Shown here one piece after another: positions 7,654 to 15,694 of a DNA stretch of 64,000 nt. The translations under genes and the position numbers were made by a program. The DNA comes from Kitasatospora phosalacinea (GTDB lineage Bacteria > Actinomycetota > Actinomycetes > Streptomycetales > Streptomycetaceae): assembly GCF_000717185.1 (NCBI RefSeq), contig NZ_JNYE01000004.1:1-64000 (forward strand). The letters run 5' to 3'. Position 1 is the first letter of the stretch, and each line of letters begins with the position of its first letter. Below the pieces are notes generated by a model, which ran no database searches, had not been told where the DNA came from, and was given only the letters and a program-made list of their open reading frames with translations.

Positions 7654-9237
7654 CTACTCCCCCAGCACCTCGTCCAGCAGTGCGTGCAGCCGCTCCTCGC
7701 CCAACTGCGGGTTGGCGGCAGCCCCTTCGCGCAGGTCCGGGTCGGCGAGCAGTTCGGCGGCCCGCTCCGGCCCGAGCCGCGGGTTCGCGGCGGCGGCCAG
7801 CCGGACGGTGCGGTGCGGGTCGGCCAGCAGCACCTCCGGGTCGCCGTCGAACTCCGGGTCCGCGGCGGCCAGTTCGCGCACCTGGTGGTCGGCGTGGCGG
7901 GCGAGCCCGACGGGCAGCCCGGCCCGCGGGAAGGCGGGGCGCAGCCGCAGGCGCTCCCGCTCCCCGAGGTGGCGGAGGTAGGCGTCCAGCAGCAGCGCGG
8001 GCGGCGCGCCGAGGTGGTGCAGGGCGAGCAGGTCGCGCACCTGCTCGTCCTCGTCCGCGGCGAGTCGGCGGACCGCCGGTCCGTCCAGGTGGGGGCAGGT
8101 CGCGGCGGCCCGGCGCAGCAGCGGCAACGGCGAGGCGGCGCAGGCCTGGTACCACTCGACCGCGGGGGCGTCGAGGGGTTCGTCGACGGTCCCGAAGTCG
8201 ATCCGCCGGTACCCGTGCGGGCTCTCCCGGGGCGTGGTCTCGTCCAGCACCCGTCCGCGGGCGGGGTCGCGCGGGGCGGGGTCGGCGGCGGCCCGGGCGG
8301 CGACCACCGGGTCGGGGTCCGCGGCGAGGAGGCCGATCAGGTCGGGGGTGAGGGCGGGGTGCCCGGCCAGCCGGTGGCGCACCCCGGGGTCGGGGTCGGC
8401 CGCGAGCTGCGCCATCAACTCGGGGGTGAGCAGAGGGTGTCGGGCGGTCACCGCGCGGACGCCTGGGTCGACGTCCGCGGCGAGGGTGCGCACGGCCTCC
8501 GGCGGCAGGTGCGGGTTGCGGGCGAGCGCCGGGAGGAGGTCGCGCTCGGCGAGCGCGTCGGCGAGCACCTCGGGCGGCAGGACGCTGACCTGGTAGAAGT
8601 AGTACCGCGCCCGCTCCGAAGTGGCCTGCTCCTCCCACTCCTGGGGCGTCAAGTGCCTCGGGCCGACGGCGCGTTCGGCCGCGGCCCGGACGCCCGGGTC
8701 GGGGTCGGCGAGCAGCGCGGCCCGCTGCGCCGGTGGCAGTGCGTTGATGTACGGGCAGACCTGGCGCCGCAGTTCGGGTTCGGGGTGGTCGGCCATCCGG
8801 CGGCGGAAGGCGTTCGGGAGCACGCCCATCGTGTGCACCTCGCTGAGGATCTCGTCGCGGGTGAGCAGTTCCGTCTCCCGTGGGAAGGTGCCGAGCAGCA
8901 CCAGCTCGACCGCCTCGTCGGGCAGCGGCCGCGGGCGCAGCCGGACTCTCCGGCCGGCCACCGCCTGGAGCGCCACCAGGTCCACCGGGTCACGGGCCAG
9001 CCGCAGGCAGTGCGCGTCCGCCAGCCAGGGGTTGCCCGCCACCCCGCTGCGCACGCGCCGTTCGGCGCTGTCGAGCGCCAGGTCGACGAAGTCCGCGGGC
9101 AGCGGCCGCAGCCCGAACCCGGGCCAGGCGGGCCGCCCGGCGGGAACGAGCAGTCTGCGCAGCACGGCCGTCCCGGCAGCGGGGTTGGCCGCGATCCCGC
9201 GCAGCAGGTCGGCGTGCGGTGCTTCCCCCTCGGTCAC
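7654..9237 (-). CDS. Leucine-rich-variant (LRV) repeat protein
   Basis: A 527-residue solenoid protein made of about 24-residue units with the recurring pattern LADPDPGVRAAAA-NP-LPPE, seen for example as LAADPDPGVRHRLAGHPALTPDLIGLL. This matches leucine-rich variant (LRV) or HEAT-like repeats, probably a protein-interaction scaffold. Repeats occupy nearly the whole chain, interrupted by a non-repeat insert near residue 345-375 (RVLDETTPRESPHGYRRIDFG). No signal peptide. GTG at 9237 is chosen because repeat homology starts just after it; the frame stays open upstream but reads as low-complexity sequence. No partner is identifiable. Confidence 0.75.
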   Translation of the reverse strand: MTEGEAPHADLLRGIAANPAAGTAVLRRLLVPAGRPAWPGFGLRPLPADFVDLALDSAERRVRSGVAGNPWLADAHCLRLARDPVDLVALQAVAGRRVRLRPRPLPDEAVELVLLGTFPRETELLTRDEILSEVHTMGVLPNAFRRRMADHPEPELRRQVCPYINALPPAQRAALLADPDPGVRAAAERAVGPRHLTPQEWEEQATSERARYYFYQVSVLPPEVLADALAERDLLPALARNPHLPPEAVRTLAADVDPGVRAVTARHPLLTPELMAQLAADPDPGVRHRLAGHPALTPDLIGLLAADPDPVVAARAAADPAPRDPARGRVLDETTPRESPHGYRRIDFGTVDEPLDAPAVEWYQACAASPLPLLRRAAATCPHLDGPAVRRLAADEDEQVRDLLALHHLGAPPALLLDAYLRHLGERERLRLRPAFPRAGLPVGLARHADHQVRELAAADPEFDGDPEVLLADPHRTVRLAAAANPRLGPERAAELLADPDLREGAAANPQLGEERLHALLDEVLGE

Positions 9238-9261
9238 CGCGCCATGGTGCCACACCGGTCG

Positions 9262-9308
9262 CCGGTCGCGGGTGGTCGGCCGCCGGCCACCGGTCGCGGG
9301 TGGTCGGC
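9262..9308. repeat. Two 19-bp direct repeats in gene-free region
   Basis: CCGGTCGCGGGTGGTCGGC occurs at 9262-9280 and 9290-9308. The surrounding stretch 9238-9892 (655 bp) holds no ORF with convincing codon structure on either strand; it has short low-complexity GC-rich blocks and may be decayed sequence or the 5' region of the next gene. Confidence 0.6.
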
Positions 9309-9892
9309 GGGCTCCTCGCTGCCGTGCGGCACGAGGCGGGCCGGGGCGGTGGCGCAGGAGGGTGACGACCGGGCCGACGGCGAAGAACGCGGCAGCCCGC
9401 GAGGTGGTCGGCGGCGGCGGTGGCGCGGGTGTCGAGCAGGACGGCGCCGACCACCACGCGAACCCACCCCCGCTGCTCGCGCTGCGCACCCGCGCCCGGG
9501 GCGCTCCCGACGGCCGCCGGGTCGGACGATCGCACCACGTCAGCCTCCCGTTCGGGCGCACCCCGACCGTCCGGGCCGGGCCGCCGAGAACCGCGCCGCG
9601 ACCGGAACACCGTCCGCCGCCCCTCCCACCGCTGCCCCCGGCTGCCTCCCACCGCCGCCGCGCCCATCGCCGTGACTGCCGCCACGACCGCCGCCGCGGG
9701 TGAGAGATGTCTCAGCGCGCCCCGGCAGCCCGGCGGAATACGCCGCGGCCGCCGGGCGCCGGGCCCCGCGTCACCCGTGTCCCACCCGCCCCACACCCCC
9801 TTTATGCAGGGCTTATTCACGGATCGGGCGGTCGCGGCGGGGACGGTTGGACCCTCGTCCCCGGGACCTTCGGCGTGCCATACTCCAACACC

Positions 9893-10531
9893 ATGACCGG
9901 CATCCACGCGACCAAGGCCCTGCGGGGCGCGGTGTTCACCGCGCTCGCCGTGCCGCTGGCCGCGTTCGGTCAGGTGGCGATCACCGGGCGCGCCCTGCCG
10001 CTCGTCCTGGTCGCGGCGGCGAGCGTCGCGGTCTTCCTGCTGGCGGTGCTCCTCGACGGGGCGCGCCGCCGCTTCCTGCTGCTGTCCTCCGTGCTGGTGC
10101 CGGTGGAACTGCTGCTGAACACCGCGTTCAACCTCGGCCAGGACGCCTGTGCGCGGCCCGCCCGGGGCGTGGACCTGCTGGTCTGCGGCGGCGACTCGGT
10201 GAGCGGCTCGGAGCTGTTCGCGCAGTGGACGCACGGCTCGGCGGGCCTGGTGCGCCTGCTCGTGCTGGCCGTGCACCTGGCGCTGGCACTGGCCGCCGCG
10301 GCCTGGCTGCGGCTCGCGGACGCGGCGGTCGCCGGTGTCGCCGAGGCGCTGACCGCCCTGGCCCGCCTGCTGCCCGCCCCGTGGCGCGCCCTGCTGCTGG
10401 CCGCCCGCCCGGGCTGCCCGGCCGCGCTGCTGCCGTCCCCGGGCGCCGAGCCCGCACCGCGCCGTCCGCAGGCGCTCCTCCGCTCCCCCGCTCCGCGTCG
10501 CGGTCCCCCGCAGCCGGCCTTCGCCAGCTGA
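9893..10531 (+). CDS. Hypothetical membrane protein
   Basis: A 212-residue protein with about four hydrophobic helices (KALRGAVFTALAVPLAAFGQV; LPLVLVAAASVAVFLLAVLL; FLLLSSVLVPVELLLNTAF; LVRLLVLAVHLALALAAAAWL) and a Pro/Arg-rich cytoplasmic tail. Two Cys lie in the loop after helix 3 (QDACARPARG, LLVCGGDS). I recognise no family with certainty. It is upstream of the DsbA-VKOR pair (155-bp gap), so it might belong to the same envelope function. ATG at 9893 is the first start that keeps helix 1 intact. Confidence 0.7.
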   Translation: MTGIHATKALRGAVFTALAVPLAAFGQVAITGRALPLVLVAAASVAVFLLAVLLDGARRRFLLLSSVLVPVELLLNTAFNLGQDACARPARGVDLLVCGGDSVSGSELFAQWTHGSAGLVRLLVLAVHLALALAAAAWLRLADAAVAGVAEALTALARLLPAPWRALLLAARPGCPAALLPSPGAEPAPRRPQALLRSPAPRRGPPQPAFAS

Positions 10532-10686
10532 CGGACCGTCACCCGGACGCGTTCCGTCCCGGGCGCCCGCGCGCGCCCCTCCCCTTCCCGAACCAGCACC
10601 CCGCCGTGCCGCGCCCCGCCCCGCCCCCGTCCTCGTACGGGCCGCGCCGGGCGCCGCCGCGAGGTGCCGAGGAGACGACGGACACC

Positions 10687-11490
10687 ATGACCAGCACCCC
10701 GAAGAACCAGCACCCCGCCCCCCGCAGCACCGCCCGCGAGCGCATCGATCAGGCCCGGCAGGCCGAGGCCCGGACCGCCCGGCGCCGCCGCGGCCTGACC
10801 GTCGGCGTGTCGATCGCCGCCGCCGTGGCCGTGGTCGCGGGCGGCACCGCCCTCGCGGTCTCCACCGGCGCGAAGGACGACGGCTCCTCCGCTTCCGCCG
10901 TCGCGCCCGCCCACGCCTCCGCCACCGACAGCACCGTCGTCGTGTACGGCAGGGCCGACGCCCCGCACACCCTGTCCGTGTACGAGGACTTCCGCTGCCC
11001 GGTCTGCCAGGCCTTCGAGACCTCCGCCGGGAAGAGCGTCCAGCAGCTCGCCGACCAGGGCGACTACAAGATCGAGTACCACCTGGCCACGTTCCTGGAC
11101 GACAACCTGGGCGGCACCGGCTCCAAGGCCGCGCTGGCCGCGGCGGGCGCGGCGCTGAACGAGGGCGTCGACAAGTTCAAGGCCTTCCACGACGTCCTGT
11201 ACGCCAACCAGCCCGCCGAGACCGAGGACGGCTTCGGCGACGTCAACCACCTGCTCGACCTGGCCGGCCAGGTGCCCGGCCTGAAGACCGAGGCCTTCAC
11301 CAAGGCCGTCACCGAGGGCACCTACAAGGGCTGGGCCGCGAAGGTCTCCACCGCGTTCAACAAGAGCGGCGTCTCCGGCACCCCGACGGTCGAGCTGGAC
11401 GGCAAGCGGCTCTCCGTGATCGGGCAGGACGGCAAGCCGCTCACCGGCGAGCAGTTCACCGCCCTGGTCCGGCAGACCATCGGCGGGTGA
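10687..11490 (+). CDS. DsbA-family thioredoxin-fold protein
   Basis: A 267-residue membrane-anchored thiol oxidoreductase. A basic N-terminus is followed by one transmembrane helix (VGVSIAAAVAVVAGGTALAV, about residues 38-57), a linker and a DsbA/MdbA-like domain with active site CPVC in EDFRCPVCQAFE (about residue 107) and the cis-Pro loop SGTPTVELDG. It probably introduces disulfides into secreted proteins. It ends 4 bp before a VKOR homologue, the enzyme that reoxidises such proteins, so the two form an operon and an electron relay. Confidence 0.9.
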   Translation: MTSTPKNQHPAPRSTARERIDQARQAEARTARRRRGLTVGVSIAAAVAVVAGGTALAVSTGAKDDGSSASAVAPAHASATDSTVVVYGRADAPHTLSVYEDFRCPVCQAFETSAGKSVQQLADQGDYKIEYHLATFLDDNLGGTGSKAALAAAGAALNEGVDKFKAFHDVLYANQPAETEDGFGDVNHLLDLAGQVPGLKTEAFTKAVTEGTYKGWAAKVSTAFNKSGVSGTPTVELDGKRLSVIGQDGKPLTGEQFTALVRQTIGG

Positions 11491-11494
11491 CCCG

Positions 11495-12109
11495 GTGACC
11501 ACCCCCACCACCACCGCCCGCACCCCCGTCCCCGCCACCCGCGGCTACTCCTGGCTGCTGCTGGTCACCGGCCTGATCGGCCTGGCCGCCTCCGCCGTCC
11601 TCACCCTCGACAAGCTCAAGCTGCTGGAGGACCCGGCGTACCGGCCCAGCTGCAACATCAACCCGGTCATCAGCTGCGGCTCGATCATGCGCACCGCCCA
11701 GGCCGAGGCCTTCGGCTTCCCCAACCCCCTGATCGGCCTGGCCGCGTTCGGCGCCCTCGCCGCCATCGGCGCGGGCCTGGTCGCGGGCGCCGCCCACCGC
11801 CGCTGGTTCTGGCTCTCCCTCCAGGCGGGCACCCTGCTCGGCCTCGGCTTCGTCGCCTGGCTGATCGACCAGGCCCTCTACGAGATCGGCGCCCTCTGCC
11901 CCTACTGCATGGCCGTCTGGGCCGTGGTCATCACCGCCACCTGGTACACCACCGTCCACAACCTCCGCACCGGCACCCTCCCCGCCCCGCCCCTCCTGCG
12001 CCGCCTCGCCGCCCTCCGCTTCCAGTGGCTCGTCCCGGCCGCCGCCTGCCTGGTGATCGCCCTGCTGATCCTGAACCGCTTCTGGTACTACTGGTCGACC
12101 CTCCTCTGA
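11495..12109 (+). CDS. VKOR family disulfide-generating membrane protein
   Basis: A 204-residue vitamin K epoxide reductase homologue. It has five predicted helices, the loop cysteines in PSCNINPVISCGSIM, a conserved Ser/Asn region (GFPNPLIG) and the redox pair CPYC in EIGALCPYCMAVW. The family oxidises DsbA-like partners and passes electrons to quinone, replacing DsbB in actinobacteria. GTG at 11495 lies 4 bp after the DsbA stop, consistent with translational coupling. A perfect 13-bp terminator follows. Confidence 0.92.
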   Translation: MTTPTTTARTPVPATRGYSWLLLVTGLIGLAASAVLTLDKLKLLEDPAYRPSCNINPVISCGSIMRTAQAEAFGFPNPLIGLAAFGALAAIGAGLVAGAAHRRWFWLSLQAGTLLGLGFVAWLIDQALYEIGALCPYCMAVWAVVITATWYTTVHNLRTGTLPAPPLLRRLAALRFQWLVPAAACLVIALLILNRFWYYWSTLL

Positions 12110-12125
12110 CCGCCCCGCACGCACC

Positions 12126-12159
12126 AGCGCCCCACCTGTGCATTCGCAGGTGGGGCGCT
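12126..12159 (+). terminator. Terminator after VKOR gene
   Basis: A perfect 13-bp stem (arms AGCGCCCCACCTG and CAGGTGGGGCGCT) closes an 8-nt loop 16 bp after the VKOR stop. There is no T-run, as is usual in Streptomyces. Confidence 0.88.
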
Positions 12160-12526
12160 GCTGATCCTGGCCTGCGGCACCGGTCGGCCCTTCCTGACCA
12201 CCGACTACCCGAGCGTGCAGCGCGCCGTCGAGATGGGCGCCGACGCGCTGCTGGGCGCCGAGCACGGCGTCGACGGGGTGTACGACGACGACCCGCGCAC
12301 CGACCCCGGCGCGCGCCGCTACGACCGGCTGACCCACCAGGACGTCCTGGACGACGACCTGCGGGTGATGGACCGGTCCGCGTTCGTCCTCGCCCGGGAC
12401 CACGGCATGCCGCTGCACGTGTTCGACATCGAGCGGTCCGGCCTGACGGCCGCGATCTGCCGCGGCGAGCACCACTGCACCGTCATCGGCGAGGACGTGG
12501 AGCAGTCCGTCTACGCCCGGACCTGA
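12153..12526 (+). pseudogene. UMP kinase (PyrH) C-terminal half, truncated
   Basis: The frame reads GALLILACGTGRPFLTTDYPS, then MGADALLGAEHGVDGVYDDDP, LTHQDVLDDDLRVMDRSAF and LARDHGMPLHVFDI. These are the UMP-binding, ATP-binding and C-terminal blocks of bacterial uridylate kinase in correct order. The N-terminal half (about 120 residues, including the KxSGE phosphate loop) is missing, and the fragment begins inside the right arm of the terminator. No start codon with RBS precedes it. An intact pyrH presumably exists elsewhere, because that gene is essential. Confidence 0.8.
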
Positions 12527-12566
12527 CCCGGACGGCCCGGGCGGCCCGGGCGGCCGCGGCCGGGGT

Positions 12567-13382
12567 TCACAGCGCCGCGAGCAGCCGTTCGGTGGTGGCG
12601 TGCAGGCGCCTCGCGGCGGCGGGGTCGAAGGCGGGGGTGTCGGTGGGGACGCGGCGGCCCTCGTGGACGGCGGTGAGGGGGGCCGGGGGTGCGTCGAGGT
12701 GGGGGAGGATCTGGGCGACGGCCTCGGTGGCGGGTTTGGCGCGGGTGCGCAGCCGGTGGACGTGGGCGGCGGTGGCGGGGTCGTACTCGCCCGCGAAGCC
12801 GGTGGCGGTGACGCCGGGGTGGTTGACGACCTGGGGGACGTCGGGGTGCTGGTGGGCGAGGTGGGTGGCGAGCAGGTCGCAGAGGGCCCCGGCGTGGCCG
12901 AGGGCGCCGGTGCCGGGGTAGTCGCGGCGCAGCTGGAGGTCGTCCCAGCGGACGGGGCCGCCCAGGCCGGCGGCACCGAAGTTGAGGACCACGGGGCTTT
13001 CGGCGCGCCGGAGTTGGGGCAGCAGGCCGTGCGAGAGCAGGTGGCGGCTGAGGTAGAAGAGGGCGAAGTTGCTCTCCAGGCCGTCGGCGGTCTCGGCCCG
13101 GGTGGAGCGGTGGTAGCGGGCGCCGAGGACGAGGAGGTCCACGGCCGGGTGGTGCGCGGCGACGTGGTCGAGCAGGCGGCGGTTCTCGGCGACCAGGCTG
13201 AGGTCGGCGGCCAGGAAGCGGGCGCGCTCCCCGGCGCCGCGCCGGTGGGCGTCGGCGCGGAACGCCGCGCCCTTGGCCGGGTCGGTGCCGACCACCAGGA
13301 CGTGGTGCCCGCGTTCCAGGTAGGTGGTGGCGAGGGCGCGGCCGATGCCGTCCGTGCCGCCGGTGATCACTGCCGTGGCCAT
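12567..13382 (-). CDS. SDR-fold protein lacking catalytic Tyr/Lys
   Basis: A 271-residue protein with an intact Rossmann motif (TGGTDGIG, residues 7-14), LAADLS and a LESNFALFYLSRHLL segment of the light-dependent/retinol-type SDRs. The active-site region reads GHAGALCDLL where YGQSKLANLL is expected, and the Ser strand reads VVLNFGAAGL, so Ser, Tyr and Lys of the triad all appear replaced. It may bind NAD(P) without classical SDR catalysis, or use another mechanism. ATG at 13382 begins right at the Rossmann strand. It is divergent from a MarR gene over a palindromic operator. Confidence 0.82.
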   Translation of the reverse strand: MATAVITGGTDGIGRALATTYLERGHHVLVVGTDPAKGAAFRADAHRRGAGERARFLAADLSLVAENRRLLDHVAAHHPAVDLLVLGARYHRSTRAETADGLESNFALFYLSRHLLSHGLLPQLRRAESPVVLNFGAAGLGGPVRWDDLQLRRDYPGTGALGHAGALCDLLATHLAHQHPDVPQVVNHPGVTATGFAGEYDPATAAHVHRLRTRAKPATEAVAQILPHLDAPPAPLTAVHEGRRVPTDTPAFDPAAARRLHATTERLLAAL

Positions 13383-13403
13383 GGTTCCCCTCCGCGACCC
13401 CAA

Positions 13404-13425
13404 ATGGTTTGAGCCATCAAAGCAT
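13404..13425. promoter_or_regulatory. Palindromic operator between SDR and marR
   Basis: Central dyad TTTGA-GCCA-TCAAA at 13408-13421, extended by matching ATG and CAT triplets at 13404-13406 and 13423-13425. Length and AT content fit a MarR-family binding site controlling the SDR promoter (22 bp upstream of its ATG) and perhaps marR itself. Confidence 0.6.
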
Positions 13426-13513
13426 CTGCCCGTCGGGCCGGGCAACTCCCCCGGCCGGTACGCGAGTTGTCCGGCCGCCAGGTGCCCGCCGCCCGGCCCG
13501 GTACGCTGGGCGG

Positions 13514-14017
13514 ATGACCGCGACCCCCGCCCCACCGCCCACCCCCGCCCCGGAGTTGGCGCGGCTGGAGACCGCGCTGTCCGCGCTGGTCCGGTGGAGC
13601 GAGAGCAGGCACGTCCGCGCCGAGGTGGCCCGCCTCGCCGGGTACGACCTGCCGTCCAGCGCGCTGCGGCTGCTGGAGCACTTCGCGGCGGCGGGCCCGA
13701 TGCGGGTGTCGGACATCGCCGAGTGCCTGCGCGTCGACGTCTCGACGGCCTCGCTGCAGTTGCGCCGCCTGCGCGCCGACGCGCTGGTCGTCCGCCGCAC
13801 CGACCCGTCCGACGGCCGCTCCGGCGTGATCGCGATCACCGAGGAGGGCCGCCTGGTGCTGGCCCGGGTCCGGGCGGCCCGCTGCGGCCTGCTCGCCGAG
13901 GTCTTCGGCGCCACGCCGTCCGACCGACTCGGGCGCGCAGCCGACGTGTTGGGCCTCGTCCAGGAGCACATGTCGGCGGCCGCCCCCACCGACGGACACC
14001 CGGAGAGGAGCGCGTGA
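13514..14017 (+). CDS. MarR family transcriptional regulator
   Basis: A 167-residue winged-helix regulator: helical dimerisation region, recognition segment MRVSDIAECLRVDVSTASLQLRRL and the wing VVRRTDPSDGRSGVIAITEEG. A -10-like TACGCT (13502-13507) lies 6 nt before the ATG, so the mRNA is probably leaderless. It is divergent from the atypical SDR and overlaps the following hydrolase by 4 bp (GTGA), so ligand sensing may concern a substrate of one of these enzymes. Confidence 0.9.
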   Translation: MTATPAPPPTPAPELARLETALSALVRWSESRHVRAEVARLAGYDLPSSALRLLEHFAAAGPMRVSDIAECLRVDVSTASLQLRRLRADALVVRRTDPSDGRSGVIAITEEGRLVLARVRAARCGLLAEVFGATPSDRLGRAADVLGLVQEHMSAAAPTDGHPERSA

Positions 14018-14802
14018 CGGAACGTCGGGTCGCACCGGGGCTCACGGTGTCCGGCCCGGACACCGCTCCCCCGCTGGTCCTGGTGCACGGCATCCGGCTG
14101 TCCGCCACGATGTGGCGCCCGCACGCCCGCCGCCTCGCCCCCGACTTCCGGGTCAGCGCCCCCGACCTGCCCTGCCACGGCGCCCTCGCCGAGCACCCGT
14201 TCACCCTGGACGCGGCCGTCGCCGCCGTCCACCGGGCCGTCCGGGAGGCCCGCGGGGCGACCGGGCGGCGGCCGCTGCTGGTCGGCCTCTCCCTCGGCGG
14301 GTACGTCTCGCTCGCCCACACCGCCCGCCACCCCGAGGACGTCGCCGCGCTGCTGCTGCACGGCTGCACCGCCCGCACCAGCGGCCCGGTGCCCGCCGTC
14401 TACGCCGCCGCCGGGCGGCTGAACGACCGGCTGGGGCCGGAACGGGCGGCCCGGCTGCAGGCCCGGGCGATGCGCCGGATGCTGCCGCCGGAGTCCGCCG
14501 AGGCGGTGCTCGCCGGGGGCTTCCACCTGCCCGCGCTCACCCAGGGCGTCGCCGAGCTGCGCCGCCACGACTTCCTCGCCCTGGCCGCCCGGCTGACCAC
14601 CCCCGTGCTCTTCCTGAACGGCCGCTCCGACCTGCCGTTCCGCGCCGACGAGCGCCGCTTCCTGGCCGCCGTCCGCACCGCGGGCACCCCCGCCCGGCTC
14701 TTCCACACCCGCGGCGGCCACCTGCTCAGCCTCACCGACCCGGACCGCTTCGCCGCCCTGCTGCGCCGCGCCCACCACCTGCTCCGGCCAAAGGCGGGCT
14801 GA
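14014..14802 (+). CDS. Alpha/beta hydrolase
   Basis: A 262-residue alpha/beta-fold hydrolase. Oxyanion-loop motif LVHGIRLSATMW, nucleophile elbow GLSLGGYVS (Ser near residue 95), acid residue in LFLNGRSDLPF and catalytic His in RGGHLLSL near the C-terminus. Esterase, lactonase or similar; substrate unknown. The GTG overlaps the marR stop (GTGA) with GGAG upstream, so the two are translationally coupled. Confidence 0.9.
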   Translation: MTERRVAPGLTVSGPDTAPPLVLVHGIRLSATMWRPHARRLAPDFRVSAPDLPCHGALAEHPFTLDAAVAAVHRAVREARGATGRRPLLVGLSLGGYVSLAHTARHPEDVAALLLHGCTARTSGPVPAVYAAAGRLNDRLGPERAARLQARAMRRMLPPESAEAVLAGGFHLPALTQGVAELRRHDFLALAARLTTPVLFLNGRSDLPFRADERRFLAAVRTAGTPARLFHTRGGHLLSLTDPDRFAALLRRAHHLLRPKAG

Positions 14803-14806
14803 ACGC

Positions 14807-15340
14807 TCAGCCCCGCAGCCGGTACACCACCGCGCGCTGCCCCGGCCCCGGCGGCACCTGCGGGTCGAGGAAGTCCGCCGCCGGGTCGTGCACCATGCCG
14901 AGCCGCCGCGCGACCGCCCGCGAGGGCGCGTTCGCCTCGGCGATCACCGCCAGGATCTCCGGCAGCCCCAACTCCCGGAACCCGTGGTCGAGTACGGCCC
15001 GCCCGGCCTCGGTGGCGTAGCCGTGCCCCCAGGCGTCGCGGTGCAGCCGCCAGCCCGCCTCGACGCCGTCGAAGGGCATCTCCTCGTCGACCGGGTCGAG
15101 CCCGGCGAAGCCCAGGAACCGCCGCTCCGAGCGGAGTTCGACCGCCCACCAGCCCCAGCCGCGCTCCGCCAGCTCCGCCCGGAAGCCCTCCAGCGCGGCG
15201 GCCGCCTGCTGCCGGTCGAGCAGCGTCCCGAAGTGGCGGCGCACCTCCGGGTCGGCGTTCAACTCCGCCCACCGGTCCAGGTCCTCGTCCCGCCACTGGC
15301 GCAACAGCAGCCGGGGCGTGGCCAGTTCGACGACTTTCAT
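14807..15340 (-). CDS. GNAT acetyltransferase, RimJ/RimL type
   Basis: A 177-residue N-acetyltransferase beginning MKVVELATPRLLLRQWRDEDLD, the standard RimJ/RimL opening. Acetyl-CoA loop WRLHRDAWGHGYATEAGRAV and C-terminal VIAEANAPSRAVARRLGM are present. Substrate could be a ribosomal protein N-terminus or a small amine. It is the last gene of a minus-strand trio with the small protein and nucleotidyltransferase. Confidence 0.9.
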   Translation of the reverse strand: MKVVELATPRLLLRQWRDEDLDRWAELNADPEVRRHFGTLLDRQQAAAALEGFRAELAERGWGWWAVELRSERRFLGFAGLDPVDEEMPFDGVEAGWRLHRDAWGHGYATEAGRAVLDHGFRELGLPEILAVIAEANAPSRAVARRLGMVHDPAADFLDPQVPPGPGQRAVVYRLRG

Positions 15341-15376
15341 GCCGGAACCCTCCGTTCCTTCCTCGTCCGCCGCAGC

Positions 15377-15694
15377 TCAGTCTCCGACGAACAGCAGCCA
15401 ACTGCCGGGCGTGGCCGCACAGTCGGCGAGCATCCGGCCCAGGTCCCGGACGGCTTCCTGCTGCTGCGGCGAGGCGGCGAGAGCTTCCAGGGCGGGCAGT
15501 TCGGCGAGGGCCGCGCCCGCGTCCTGCTCGTTCACCGGGGTGTCCCGATAGGGGTCGATCCGCCCCAACCGGCCTTCTCCGGGCGGCAGTCGGGCCAGGA
15601 CGGAAGCCAGCGGACCGCCGTGCCCGTACGAGCCGCGCAGCGGCCGGGAGCGGCGGGTCGGCCGTTCGGCGTACAGCTCGATCTCGACGCCCAT
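15377..15694 (-). CDS. Small hypothetical protein coupled to nucleotidyltransferase
   Basis: A 105-residue protein, MGVEIELYAERPTRRSRPL at the start and WLLFVGD at the end, with no signal or membrane segment. Its ATG follows directly after the stop codon of the upstream nucleotidyltransferase (TGA-ATG), which implies coupled translation and a joint role. A toxin/antitoxin-like or regulatory partnership is conceivable, but I recognise no family. Confidence 0.7.
   Translation of the reverse strand: MGVEIELYAERPTRRSRPLRGSYGHGGPLASVLARLPPGEGRLGRIDPYRDTPVNEQDAGAALAELPALEALAASPQQQEAVRDLGRMLADCAATPGSWLLFVGD

Noticed and set aside
9420..9896. ORFs on either strand in 9238-9892, including a weak NUDIX-like stretch on minus
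   Set aside because: No continuous family match, Arg/Pro/Ala-rich translation and no RBS; treated as gene-free.
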